Source of the DNA: Rosa chinensis
Lineage: Eukaryota; Streptophyta; Magnoliopsida; Rosales; Rosaceae
Direction of reading: 5' to 3'
DNA length: 64,000 nucleotides
Assembly (NCBI RefSeq): GCF_002994745.2
Contig: NC_037092.1
Location: 25,011,001-25,075,000, forward strand
The notes under the pieces are model-generated. The model was not told where the DNA came from. It worked only from the letters and a program-made list of their open reading frames with translations, and made no database searches. Numbering within the stretch: the stretch's first letter is position 1; the number at the start of each line of letters is the position of its first letter. Position numbers and translations under genes: made by a program. This document shows positions 1 through 11,074 of the stretch, in pieces.

Positions 1-687
1 GGAAACACCTTCAAGAGATGAAATTTGTGACCTATCTACCACAGTAACACATGGTTTCATTCCTTACATGGGACTTGGGATATAAAAAGAAAGAAAAACA
101 TAAAAAGAAATCACCCCTCCAGTTTGTTTCCTTTACTGACTCATCATATTATAAGCAAGGTACTGCTCGATCTGACAATGAAAAATACCTAAAATGGAAA
201 TAGCTTGAACAACAGCATAACCATCCATAACAGTATTGAGTAAGTCGGTTCTAAATGTGCTATACTTCTACACAATGTAGTTAGAAAATCACACACCAGT
301 GTCACCTCGCATATCATACTACATTACTACTCTTACCCCAATTCTTCAAAATAGTCCATCTAGTACCACTCCTAATAGTAGCACAAATTTTTGCAACATA
401 ATCAAATTCAAGTCAACTAATTCAACATAATCACTTCCGTCTGCTTGCGTCCCTCCATCTGTCATCGTCCCTTCTCTTGATTTGAGAAGGGGTATTTATA
501 ATGTCATTATCTCCCTCAATTTAGAATGCATTGATGACATAGCATTAATCACATTTCGTAAATATGTAATTAAATCAATCAGTTTTAATTTGTTGATTTA
601 ATTATTTTTTATTTAAGGAATATGCCAATCAAATATGATTTGATTTAATGCTTGATTTCAATCAGAATTAAATAATTTAATTTGAAT
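1..687. other. AT-rich spacer, no gene seen
   Basis: No reading frame with recognisable protein similarity on either strand. From about 540 the sequence becomes strongly A/T-rich, with short recurrent phrases (TTGATTTCAATCAGAATTAA) that lead into the tandem array at 688. Confidence 0.6.
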
Positions 688-1044
688 GATATTTGAATTT
701 AATACTTGATTTCAATCAGAATTAAACAATTTAATTTTGATGCTTGATTTTCATCGAGATCAATCAGTTTAATATGATTGATCCGCTTTAAATGCTTAAC
801 TCGAGCGATATTTGTATTTAATACTTGATTTCAATCAGAATTAAACAATTTAATTTTGATGCTTGATTTTCATCGAGATCAATAAGTTTAATATGATTGA
901 TCCGCTTTAAATGCTTAACTCGAGCGATATTTGTATTTAATACTTGATTTCAATCAGAATTAAACAATTTAATTTTGATGCTTGATTTTCATCGAGATCA
1001 ATCAGTTTAATATGATTGATCCACTTTAAATGCTTAACTCGAGC
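688..1044. repeat. Three-copy tandem repeat, 119-bp unit
   Basis: Three adjacent copies of a 119-bp unit begin at 688, 807 and 926, each opening with GATATTTG and containing CATCGAGATCAAT and AACTCGAGC. The copies differ at only a few bases, so the array is young or homogenised. A shortened, diverged copy of the unit start lies just upstream (about 600-687). Any open frame through it is incidental. Confidence 0.85.
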
Positions 1045-1597
1045 AACAACCAATCGGCGATAAATTGATGCTTCCACAATTGATGCTTCTGAGTCATTTA
1101 ATTGATGGATCACTTGTGTTTTGACATGTGTCATCCTAGAAGCTCCATAATTTTGGTGACGTACGAGCCACGTGTACCTTTTGTAGGACTCATGTGCCAA
1201 CTAAGCTTATTTAGTCAGAATTTCAAAGATTGACCGATTTATTTAATGAATTTTATTTTCATTTAATTTCTTGTGTCTACAGGTTAGATTACATCAAAAA
1301 TACTTTTTGGTTATTAAAACAAATTATTAATTATAAATATCAAGAGTTGAGATTATTCTATACTGTCGCTGCATAGAATTTTTTTTAAAATATATGTAGG
1401 TGTTTAATTTGATTGTAGGAAGTGATTAACCATCTATTTCAAATTCTCAATCAAACTAACAGATTTTGATGCCTCTCCACTTAAGCTCTTCTAATGCATG
1501 GTTGCTTTTATTATAGCTAATCATGATCTTAATCCATGATTACACTAAACACACCAATAGCAATATAAGAATTGCATTTGACACAGCTAACTATGTT
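1045..1597. other. Spacer without recognisable genes
   Basis: A/T-rich sequence with no supported coding region or RNA gene. Confidence 0.5.
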
Positions 1598-1649
1598 ATT
1601 ATTGCCAACGACTTTTTTTTTTTTTGAGAATAATTATTGCCAACGACTT
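1598..1649. mobile_element. Tiny poly-T insertion with 17-bp target duplication
   Basis: A 17-bp direct repeat, ATTATTGCCAACGACTT, occurs at 1598-1614 and 1633-1649. Between the copies are only 18 bases: a T run followed by GAGAATA. This is the footprint expected of target-primed reverse transcription that aborted almost at once: poly-A tail on the opposite strand, target duplication, no body. Slippage between two chance repeats is possible but less likely at 17 identical bases. Confidence 0.6.
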
Positions 1650-1659
1650 GGCTAGCTTG

Positions 1660-1953
1660 AGAGCAACTCCAACAGTTTCCCTATAATTTTTGTATTATAG
1701 AGAAGCAAAAGTCAAGCCTTTAGCCTATTTTTCTTCTCCAACTCCAACAGATTTCCTAGTTTACAGTAATCTATAAAATCTCCATATTCTTCTTTAAAAT
1801 TTTGGAGTTTGCTGTAAATATAGGGAATTTGGTTTTCTCTCTCCTCACTTTCAAAATAGAGATAGTTATAGGGAATCTGTTGGAGCAAAAGAGGCTTATT
1901 TTTCCCTAAAGTAGAGAAAAATCAAAATATAGGGAATCTGTTGGAGTTGCTCT
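1660..1953. mobile_element. MITE-like inverted-repeat element, ~294 bp
   Basis: The ends are inverted copies: AGAGCAACTCCAACAG on the left and CTGTTGGAGTTGCTCT on the right. Further internal inverted matches (TATAGGGAATCTGTTGGAG at about 1873 and 1930) make the whole segment fold back. It has no coding capacity, so it is a non-autonomous DNA transposon of unassigned superfamily. I did not see a clear target duplication. Confidence 0.7.
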
Positions 1954-2206
1954 GAGATTTGGAAAAGTACCGGATGGCTTTTTTCTTCCAACTTGTTCAA
2001 TTGTATAGATAAACAATTTAAACAAGTCATGCTCACCTCAAATTTTTTTTTTTTCTCTTCTAACCGGGCTCGATGGGTTCCGTCGGACCGCCCGTTAACT
2101 AACGGGTTGGCAGCCTAGTAACACGTTAAGTTATCGGGCAGAAAAAAATGGGTTTTTAGCGGGCGGTTAACGGGTCATGGGCTGAATTGCCAAGCCTACA
2201 CTTGCA
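1954..2206. other. Spacer with GGGTTAACGGG-type repeats
   Basis: Contains a T run (about 2046) and a G-rich stretch at 2065-2190 with several inverted and direct copies of CCCGTTAAC/GTTAACGGG, a pattern common at ends of plant DNA transposons. No gene seen. Confidence 0.4.
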
Positions 2207-2540
2207 TCACAAATCGATAGAGACGTACTGCACCTCTTTTATACTAGCTGTGCACAACATTGCACCTACAAGAGATGCACCATAAGCAACCACCGGCTCT
2301 TTTTCTTCTCTGTTGATACTCACTTGAATCCCTCTAACTCTGAAGTACACTCGCACAAGTTCCTGCAGCATGGGGACCTTTGGGGAACAGCCAAGCAGCA
2401 ACACATCCGAGACACTAGTTGCGTCCATTGCAGCATCATCTAAACACTTGTCAACTAGCTTGACACACTGGTCATATAAATCCCAGTTCAACTGATCAAA
2501 TTTATCCCTGGTAATAGTTCCATCGAATTGGATATAGATG
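2207..2540 (-). pseudogene. HSP70-like fragment (end of ATPase domain)
   Basis: On the minus strand about 108 codons resemble the last part of the HSP70 nucleotide-binding domain: an ITRDKFDQLN segment, a DLYDQCVKLVDKCL helix, the SDVLLLGCSPKVPMLQELV strand-loop (canonical HSP70s read LVGGSTRIP here), and an AYGASLVGAML phosphate-2 region. It ends at a stop at 2207. An acceptor-like TTGCAG precedes it near 2545. There is no N-terminal ATPase lobe and no substrate-binding domain in the window, so this is a relic exon. The unusual GCS in place of GGS fits the divergent plant HSP70-8 type better than ordinary cytosolic HSP70. What the ORF adds upstream of about 2545 is probably intron. Confidence 0.55.
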
Positions 2541-3032
2541 CATCTGCAAACATGTTTGGAGTTTGGAGAACATAACATATCTAGGAAAAATATCTCTCCT
2601 TTACAAGCATAAGAACCTTTACAAGTTGAAATGGAGAATAAATAGAGGCAGTAGAAACAGCCAAATAGTGCATTACCCCAGCTAGAAAGTTTAAAGCTAG
2701 CTAAGGTATGTAGCAAACAGAACAAGAAAACCAGAGCGGCATTCAATATTGGCAAAACTCACTCTTCTATCATTCTTCTAATGGCATTGGCAAATGTACA
2801 ATCAGTGACAGAAACTTATGGCTGTTGCAATTGTTACCTGGGGTCTGCACAGCAAAAATTGTTGCAATAGAATGTGAGTCACATTAAAAGATTAAATCCA
2901 AGTCTCATAACCAGATAATAGCTAGATTCGATCCACCAGCAAAACTAGAAAAAGGAGGACTACAAAGTAAAATAAGAAACTTAAAAGGAAATGCTGAACT
3001 AACTTTATGTGTGCATGTGTTGTAGTCTCCTT

Positions 3033-3616
3033 TCAAGGATTTGGTTCAGATAAACTTGGATGTTCAAGATATAACTGCACAGAGAGAGGTTGGCTACTCA
3101 TTGACTTAAGAGGGGACGTCACTAAGGGAAGTTGTTTGCACTGCCTTGTGTCTGTCGGAATCAACGATCCTCTTTCACCCATACTCGTACTTGCCTGAGG
3201 AAGGGAATGAAAGTAAGCCGTTATCTCCCACCCGCCATCTATAGTAGACAAAAAAAGCCTACAGCAGCACTGCAATCTTCAAAGAGAAGCATGAAAACCC
3301 AGAAGGACCAAAATGTAGTTCAAGAGCGCAGTAACCACCCAAGCATCTGGTCAGCATATATTCAACCAATTAAACCGAAGATGTAAGTGTTAAAAAACAA
3401 AGGACAACAAAAGGAAATTAAATTGGATAGTTAAGATCAAAATACAACATCGAAGCATGAAACTGAATAAAAAAATTTAATATGAACTTAAGAACACCAG
3501 GTCAGCTTCTTCAACCTTTGAGACATAGGACTGATCCACAGTGAGCTTAAACATGAATTGTTCGATAGGGTTGTTGTCACTGTTGAAGAAAATGACTGTT
3601 ACTCTCTCCACCAGAC
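3033..3616 (-). pseudogene. REV7: Truncated REV7/MAD2B (HORMA domain) gene
   Basis: Two minus-strand exon-like blocks match plant REV7, the HORMA-domain accessory subunit of translesion DNA polymerase zeta. The upstream block (about 3490-3616, after a TAAG acceptor) encodes LVERVTVIFFNSDN, PIEQFMFKLTVDQSY and a VEEADL segment. The downstream block (3033-3238, after a CTATAG acceptor) encodes WEITAYFHSLPQAS, IPTDTRQ, a PLKSMSSQPLSVQLY stretch and a natural C-terminus HPSLSEPNP plus stop. The N-terminal third is absent: between 3617 and the MORF8 start at 4037 there is only non-coding AT-rich DNA. The short exon expected between the two blocks was not found. I read this as a 5'-truncated pseudogene, although the C-terminal frame is open. 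Confidence 0.7.
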
Positions 3617-3840
3617 CTTATTTTGTAAATTTTATGTCCGTTTCAGTGAGATTGCACGGCACATTATTGGAAAGAAACAAGATAAAACATGAATAAGGAG
3701 AAGATTATGTTGAATCATACTCACAGGGGAATAGAAGGCGTCAACATGAGTATGACCCAATCTTAATTTGTTTCTATCATCACAAAATGAAATTTTGACT
3801 TGTGTGAGTTTACATCTTAAAAAGTGCATTTGATAGGTCG

Positions 3841-4036
3841 CACCGTAATATATAATTTTATCGTTATAAAAAAAAAAATAAAAATAAAAAAATCCGAGAT
3901 AGGGTGATATACTAAAAAAATGAGGGGTAGTTAAGTACTTTTATCTCGCTATAAAATCTCCGTTGAAAAACCCTAACCCCCTTTTATCATCTCCCCAGAT
4001 TCCCATTCTGGGTTTATCACACACACACACACCGCC
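3841..4036 (+). promoter_or_regulatory. MORF8 proximal promoter and 5' leader
   Basis: The segment just ahead of the start codon contains a telo-box (AAACCCTAA, 3968-3976), typical of plant housekeeping genes active in dividing cells, followed by a pyrimidine-rich leader and a CA microsatellite (4019-4032). No clear TATA box. The initiation context GCCATGGCG is strong. Confidence 0.55.
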
Positions 4037-6267
4037 ATGGCGACCCATTTCCTCTCTCGCTCCTTCCCCAAAACCCTAGCCCTCTCCTCCTTCCTCTCCC
4101 GCTCTCTTTCCACAGCCACCACCACCGCCTCCACCCTCTCCTCCGCTCACTCCCGCTCCTCCCTCTCCCTCATCAACCGCCTCCGCCCCCTCGCCGGCGC
4201 CGGCGCCATCGCCTTCCCTGGAAAGCTCTCTCCCGCCGCCATCCGTTGCTTCTCGGCCAACGCCACCACCTCCTCGCTCCGCGACCCCAACCCCAACTGG
4301 TCCAACCGGCCTCCCAAGGAGACTATCCTCCTCGATGGCTGCGACTTCGAGCACTGGCTCGTCGTCATGGAGCCGCCGCCGGAGGGGACCACTAGGGATG
4401 ACACCATCAAGGAGTACATCAAAACCCTAGCCATGGTCGTCGGAAGGTGATCCATTTCCCACCTTCTATTCTTTTCAATAATCTTCTCAATTTCTTCAAA
4501 CTGGTTGTTGTGATTAATAGAAAATGAACAATATTGGAGATTGATTCTTTCATTTCTGCCGATTTTTATTGCTTAGAAATTACGACCAGATTGTGTTTTT
4601 ACATATATGCAACTATGATCATGGTATTACTGTGGTTATTATTGAATAGGGATGATCCTATTTAGAAGGAATAGATATGCTGTAATTGAGATTTAAAAGG
4701 ATCATTCTTTGTTGTTTTTTTTGTGTGCTGGGATTAAACCTGATTTTGGTATTCGGTTGTATGATAGTTTATATGAGCATATCTGCAATTCGGGTTCGGA
4801 AGTAATTGGGTGTTTGTTGCCTCAGAGTTTATTTACAATCTGACTTGGAATAGTTGAAGTTTATTAATTGTGTGTTGTGTTCTGTATGCATCTCAACCAG
4901 TGAGGAAGAAGCGAGGATGAAGATCTACTCTGTTTCAACTAGGTGTTATTTTGCATTTGGTGCACTCGTGTCTGAAGAGCTTTCATACAAAATCAAGGGT
5001 ACTACTTCTGTTTCTACCTGCTTGTACTTTTGATTATCACCTGGCTTTGAGGGTTATTTCATTCATGTTTTCATTAAATTCTTGCAGAATTGCCAAAGGT
5101 CCGCTGGGTGCTTCCTGATTCGTACCTGGATGTTAAGAACAAAGATTACGGAGGTAAGAACTTGCTTGTTACTTCAATTCTCATTTGCAAACACTAAAGA
5201 AAAATAATTGCAATCAGTTAAGTTTTTAGCCCCATCTTCTCTTCTGTGGTCAGCTGTAACTGAATTCTATGCCTTTCTTTGGGTGGGAAAGGATGGTCTG
5301 AGGCTTTATAATGCTATGCATGATTGTTTTCCTTACAGGCTGTTGATGTAGTGCAATTAGAGCTCTTGTAATTATCATGTTAAAGGATTCTTCCACTCCA
5401 CTCAAAGTTGCTTGGTAGAAATTGTCCTGGTTACTCACGGTTTCTGTGATGAGCTAAGCTTAGAAGCTTTTCAGTACTTAACTCTTTTTAATAGAGAATT
5501 CAATGATAACATGATGCTATTGATTTTGTTATGTGGACCTGTTTCTTTGTTGTGGTTTGCAACTAGTTTTTTTTTTTTTTTTTGACTAGTTTGGCTTCAA
5601 GAATAGTTTTACATGATTCCTTCTGCTGGTCGTTTTGTCAGGCGAACCTTTTATTAATGGGGAAGCAGTACCATATGATCCCAAGTACCATGAGGAATGG
5701 ATAAGAAACAACAGTCGGGCAAACGAGAGAAACAGACGCAATGATAGACCTAGGAACTTTGACAATTCAAGGAACTTCGACAGGAGAAGGGAAAACATGC
5801 AGCGCAGAGATGGCCCGAATAGGGGTGCCCCTCCTTTTCCTAATCAACCAGGCCAGCATGGGCCTGGCATGGCCGGACCTCCCAGCAACATGAGTCCACC
5901 CAACAATATGCCTCCCCCACCTGTGGACAGGCCTCCAATGCCTCCCAACAACACGAGTGCACCAAACTACAACAATATGCCACAGGCAAGCAACAACTGG
6001 GGTGGAGGACAGCCGAACTACAATCAGATGCCTCCAAACAACTACAATCAAGGGTCGCCTAACAACTATAATCAGATGCCTCCAAACAACAATATGCGAG
6101 GGCCACCACCACCCCAAAACCACATGGGAGGACCGCCACCACACATGGGAGGACAGCCACCACACATGGGAGGAGGGCAACCTGCGCCATCATGGTCTGA
6201 TCCTGCACAATACCAAAATACCTACACACCAGAGAGAGATAATGGTGGTGGTCAAAACCGTTATTGA
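4037..6267 (+). CDS. MORF8: MORF8/RIP1 organellar RNA-editing factor
   Basis: Four exons, 4037-4446, 4901-4998, 5088-5153 and 5642-6267, with GT-AG borders, join to a 399-residue frame. Residues 1 to about 75 are a Ser/Ala/Arg-rich organelle targeting peptide. Residues about 86-205 form the MORF/DAG domain, with the signatures [59 protein letters not shown] and [13 protein letters not shown]. The rest (about 210-399) is a disordered Pro/Asn/Gly tail with NYNQMPPNN and [10 protein letters not shown] repeats, which is specific to the long MORF8 (RIP1) type. Members bind PPR proteins and are needed for C-to-U editing in mitochondria, and for MORF8 also in plastids. Exon 1 is far more GC-rich than the others. 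Start: the first ATG, giving a full targeting peptide. Confidence 0.95.
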
Positions 6268-7419
6268 GGTTATGTGCTATGCTGCCATCAGTCTTTGTAG
6301 GCAGTCAGGCATGCTGTAGAGAGATCTTAGGAGGCTGCCCCTAGGTGGCTTTTGATTTACTAGTATTTTTTTCGACACCTTGCTGGGTCAGGACCTGGTT
6401 GCCTTTTATCTGATATGGTTATAATTTCATGGTCATAGCTGGATGTGATTAATCGGATCGTTCCTTTGCTATGTGATATGAGTTATTTCATGTAATGCAC
6501 ATATTGGCTGAAAGCACACTGTTTAGTTATTTTTGTTTCTTGGTGTTGATTTGCATTTCTGTCGTATCTTTTCTTGGTGAACCATCTTATCCTCCTAGAC
6601 AAGTATGGTGTAGTCTTAACCCAAAATCATTATGGAACAATGGGGATTTCCAACTATATCATGTCAATCTACACATTTATTTCTCGAGACTGATGTAAAA
6701 GGAGCATAATGTGTGCATGGCTCAGTCATTGGTAATTGATTCTATTACTTAAATCATTTTTGCCGTGGATGGTTGGTAGCCTGCTTCAGTACAACTCTGA
6801 TATGTGTATATTTCCTTGAAATATCACTCTTTTCTACCCCACACACAATTTAAGTCGAGTTCTGATAAACTTGAGGCAAAAAATAAAAATGAAATATGCT
6901 CTAGCATATTGAAATAAGAAGGGATTACAATTTACATGAACTTCACAATTTCAATTTCCTTTTCCTTACAAAACTTTGGGGTTCCCTGTTGGAGATTCAT
7001 CCTTGTTTTCTTAGGGAGTTACGTCCTCAACCTAGCCCGACAGAAGCGAATTAAAAACTAAAATTAGTAAGGAGTTTCATCTGAATATTCAACTACACCA
7101 GGATGTTATGAATAACATGCAATTTCTGCCCGTAACAGGTTCACCGAAAAAGGGTTGCATTGCAGCCAGAACCTCCTTGTTATTTGAACATCAAGCCCTG
7201 GAAAGAAACAAGGGGACTCTTGCCACTAGATGGAAAAGGTGTCCAGAAGTCCAATACTTCTCATCCTACAAACCATCAGCAGAAGAATCATTAAGCTAAA
7301 CAAGAAAACTGTCAATTTTGAAACTCTAGGGTGGTGAATTCTCGAAATTGAAAACCCAGGAGATGTATAGGTAAAGTTCAGAGTAGTAATCACCATTTTC
7401 CTTTTTTGATGCTAACAAA
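6268..7419. other. MORF8 3' UTR and intergenic space
   Basis: Tail-to-tail spacer between MORF8 (plus) and the NUMOD3 gene (minus). The first few hundred bases are probably MORF8 3' UTR. No further gene seen; small open frames here lack similarity or codon bias. Confidence 0.5.
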
Positions 7420-10400
7420 CTACTGAGACTGCAGAAGTGTATGGGTATGCATCCCTGGTTTCTCGTTTACTACCCCAACAGATGGGGCTGCCATAGCTTG
7501 TTCCATTTTTCTGTTTTTGGCAGCTCTTATCTGGTCTGCAAATGAAACTTCTGCTCGCAATTTTTCTCTCTTTATAAGCTCTGCATCCAATTTCTCCAAA
7601 GCTGAGATATGCAATTGCGATTTAACTATGTCCCTTCGACTAGCAACTTGATCATTTGTGGAAGTCTCTCTGTCAAGCTGTACAAAAAAAGGAAGTATGT
7701 GACAGCACTCCAAAGAACAAGATTGTGAAACATTAAAGAATCATAGTAACATGCCCATGTAGAAAAGGTCCCCTATATTCTAAAAGCCAAGAAATCAGGA
7801 ACAGTTGGTGACTATTGATTTCAAGATATAACCTCAAGAATTCCTACCGGTTTCGTGAATCAGGTAAGTAGCTTTTTATATACACAAGGCATAAATTAGT
7901 CCTGTCCCAAATATGAAAAGGATTTTCTTCTCAGAAATAGGAAAGGATTCATTCCAATTTTTTCCGTTCATCAGGCCACATTCCTAATAAATTTGTCTCA
8001 TTCAAAAGCCCTAACTACATGCTCATTTGTTGGTAAGGAAAAGCCCTAACATCTGTGACCAATTTATCAACCAAAAATTCGTGCTTCTTTATTTTTGCAT
8101 AATAAGTTGTTCTGTGTTATTCATATATGTCTATCTTATAAATGAGACACTACAAAATTTGTAGTAGCTATATTTAACTTGATCTTGGTTCATGAGCAAT
8201 TACCTTCGTTGATCTCTGCTTAACTTTCAGCCCTTTCAGAGATGTCAACTCTTCATTGTCTTTGTTAGTCTCACTATCTACTCTCCTTTCAACAGCACGC
8301 CTTGCCTTCTTTTTTACTTTAGCTCGTGCTGCTGCTTCCTTGGCTCTCATCTTTGCCCGTTCCCTTGCCTTTTTCTTTTCTGCAGCCTGCTGAAGCTGTT
8401 GGAGATATAATTCTTCCCTTATATTCTTATAGCTATCCCAATTTAACTCTTGTTGTTCACTCCCACCTGTCTTAGCCGCCTCTGCTATGCTTTCTACCCA
8501 TGACAGGAAGAGTTTCTCCCTTGACTGTTTCCATTTTAGACGCCTTCCCCAAAGCCGTCTAAGTGAAGAACTCATTTTTGCCTTGGACTCCACACTACAT
8601 AACAGTTCAAAATGTGATTAAAATTGAGTGGCATGTTAGTCTTGACTCTCCTGATTCAACCACTCAAAGAGCCAGACACTTGTTAAACAAATGACAACAA
8701 CAAACATATCTATCAGCAGTCTTCAATGTACAAAGATTGGTTTCTAGTGTTTGTGAGACAAAAGTGGTATGTTACTTGGTTAGATTGCCTGAAAGCCTTA
8801 CAGAACTCACTCTCCCTCCCTCCCTCCTCCACACAATGGGAAAATACGAAAAAGCTTACGAGAAAGTATTTAAAAGATATACTTGAGGCCCGACCAAGAG
8901 GTTACACATGTGATCTTTTATTCCTTCTCTTTTGCAGGAAGAAAGAGTTCAACTATTTGCAGGAAGAGTTCAAAACATAAATACACCTAAAGCCCCATAA
9001 ATTCTAATAACCATTCTACCGTATAGCAATTATTAGAATTGGGCCATTAGAATTCATTTATAACATGAAGGTGCTTCCAGAAAACTATACAAGAAATTAC
9101 TAACTTTATTCCAGATAATCTTTTCTAGAGTAATAAAAGAACCATCAATGGCAGGGTCACAGCATTTTTCTATCTTCCATCCTCTGTGAAAATATAGTTA
9201 CAAAGTAACTATGATTGAATCTGAGTAGTAAAACTAATTTTTTTGGTTTCCCCACATTCAAAGCCTAAACCTACTCTTGGTTAGAAAGTTTAATGATAAC
9301 CCAACTAGCTTTTATATAGTATTAAGTTATAGTATTAGCTTTCAATAAGAGTATATGTGAAAAGGTCTCTGAGTGTACCTATGAGAACGGGGACGCTGGG
9401 ACATCTTCTTTCTAACCTGAAAACTACTGAGGGTCATAACAGGAGATTTCAAAAGAAAGTAAAAGGATTGAAAAATGAACAAGATTACTCTTCTTTACAT
9501 AAGTTCTGCTGTACTTATGACTACTGAAAACAACAATATAAGCTCTTACATGCTATTTCAGAAACACCCATGTGCTGAAGAAAAATATCATAAAACTTGA
9601 TAAATCTTACATGCCTTCACCTTGGGGTCTTTTAGGGCCTCTATGGTTTGTCGCTTGATGCGCTCACAAGTCTCTGCATTATGTGGAAAATCAAAACTTC
9701 AAATTCAACCAAATGTTTGAGAGTTCAAAATCCAATAACAAATATACACACTGTATTTTATAGATATATATCCCTTTACCTGCACTATGTTTCCTGCCTT
9801 TGTTCCATGGCACTTTTCCTTTGTTGGCTAGTCCTATTTTCTTTCGTCTTTCTCTTTCCTTGTAATCTTCTTTGCTAATACTTATTGTAGAGTCATTCTG
9901 ACCAATTAACTGAACCTCCTTTCTTACGTTTTGCTGCTCTCGTGGCTTTCTGCTAACTATAGAATGGCTGAGGTTAGCAATATCACATTTCTCATCCATG
10001 CCAACACTGATCTGCATAGCTCCAATGTAATGAAGTTGAGGGAAAGAACAGACAGAGGCAAACCGATTCCTCAGAACACGTAAATGATAATTCAAATGCT
10101 CCGTGTTCTGTGGAAAGTGATTGGCTTCCGCCACATAACCAAACAGCGGAACATGATCAAGGGTTGAATATGGAGCAGACAATCTCCTGTTAGAACTCAA
10201 AAATGTGATAACAGACTGGTTAATCATATGGATTTCAATCATTTAATTATGAGTTATAAAATTACATATGCAAACACACAACCACTTAATAAAAGCACCC
10301 CCATATGTATACAATTCAAAATCATTCAAGCAAATCATCACCCTCAAAGTTATTAGAAACCTCGCAGCTACTTTTTACTAACCCAACACGTCAGACAGTT

Positions 10401-11074
10401 GCACAAGAACTTCACCAGAATTTCAACATGAAGAATAGAAATCTGACCAGCCACTTCAAGCATTCATTTACACATAAGTAAATACACTAAACTACTAATG
10501 CCATCTAATTTTTTTTTTATGGCATTTAAAGCAAATTCAATCATGAGCAATTTCCACCCGAAGCATTGTCAACTATTCAGCCTCTATGAACCTTGCTAAA
10601 TTTCAATTGTAAGCTAAACCCATTTTAAAGAGTTCAACATTGCTTAATAGAATCAATCTCACTATGCGTTTGAAATCAAATTTTGTTACATTCAGTAGAA
10701 CACTCGATTCTATTGTAAGTTCTCTACATTCCACTATTATATAACATCTACATGGAGAACTCACATCTGTAGTAGACTGTTCACACTCATTCATTTATAG
10801 TAAAACCACATTTTTACCAGGAAAGATTCAAAATTTGGTTCAACTTACTAACAATAAGATACCCATTTCCTAGTTATTAATATCAGTTAAGACCAGAAAC
10901 CAGAAAAAGGAGCAGAAGCTAAGTTGAAGCATTCCTTCGAGACTCAAGTTTTGGAGGTGAGTCAGAAAGTGGGTAAGAAGAGAAACAATGTAGAGAAGAT
11001 AACCCATTTCAGTTAAATGCGTTAAAGTTTGTTAGCGAAAGAGAAGAAGGAACTTACAGGTGAAGGAACGGCAT
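7420..11074 (-). CDS. NUMOD3-domain protein, probably organelle-targeted
   Basis: Six minus-strand coding exons, 11058-11074, 9780-10186, 9621-9673, 9379-9416, 8204-8594 and 7420-7677, join in frame to 387 residues. The start ATG lies in a 17-nt coding stub (11074-11072) that reads MPFLHL across the junction. Residues about 118-150 carry the motif KKIGLANKGKVPWNKGRKHS, a NUMOD3 repeat (the DNA-binding module known from homing endonucleases), followed by an ETCERIKRQTIEALKDP helix. Residues about 180-225 are basic (SLRRLWGRRLKWKQSREKLF). Residues about 235-300 are a long Lys/Arg/Ala/Glu helix, likely coiled coil. There is no nuclease domain. Such plant proteins exist widely and have no settled function; the domain suggests nucleic-acid binding, and the N-terminus could be a transit peptide. 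The 38-nt exon is a microexon-sized piece confirmed only by phase. Confidence 0.8.

Noticed and set aside
688..1044. Possible centromeric satellite
   Set aside because: Only three 119-bp units beside genes; too short to be a satellite block.
2541..2755. N-terminal extension of the HSP70-like frame
   Set aside because: Cys/Phe-rich sequence without HSP70 similarity upstream of an acceptor-like TTGCAG; probably intron.
5767..6180. 137-codon minus-strand frame
   Set aside because: Antisense of the Pro/Asn-rich MORF8 tail; low-complexity Val/Trp/His composition shows it is a shadow.
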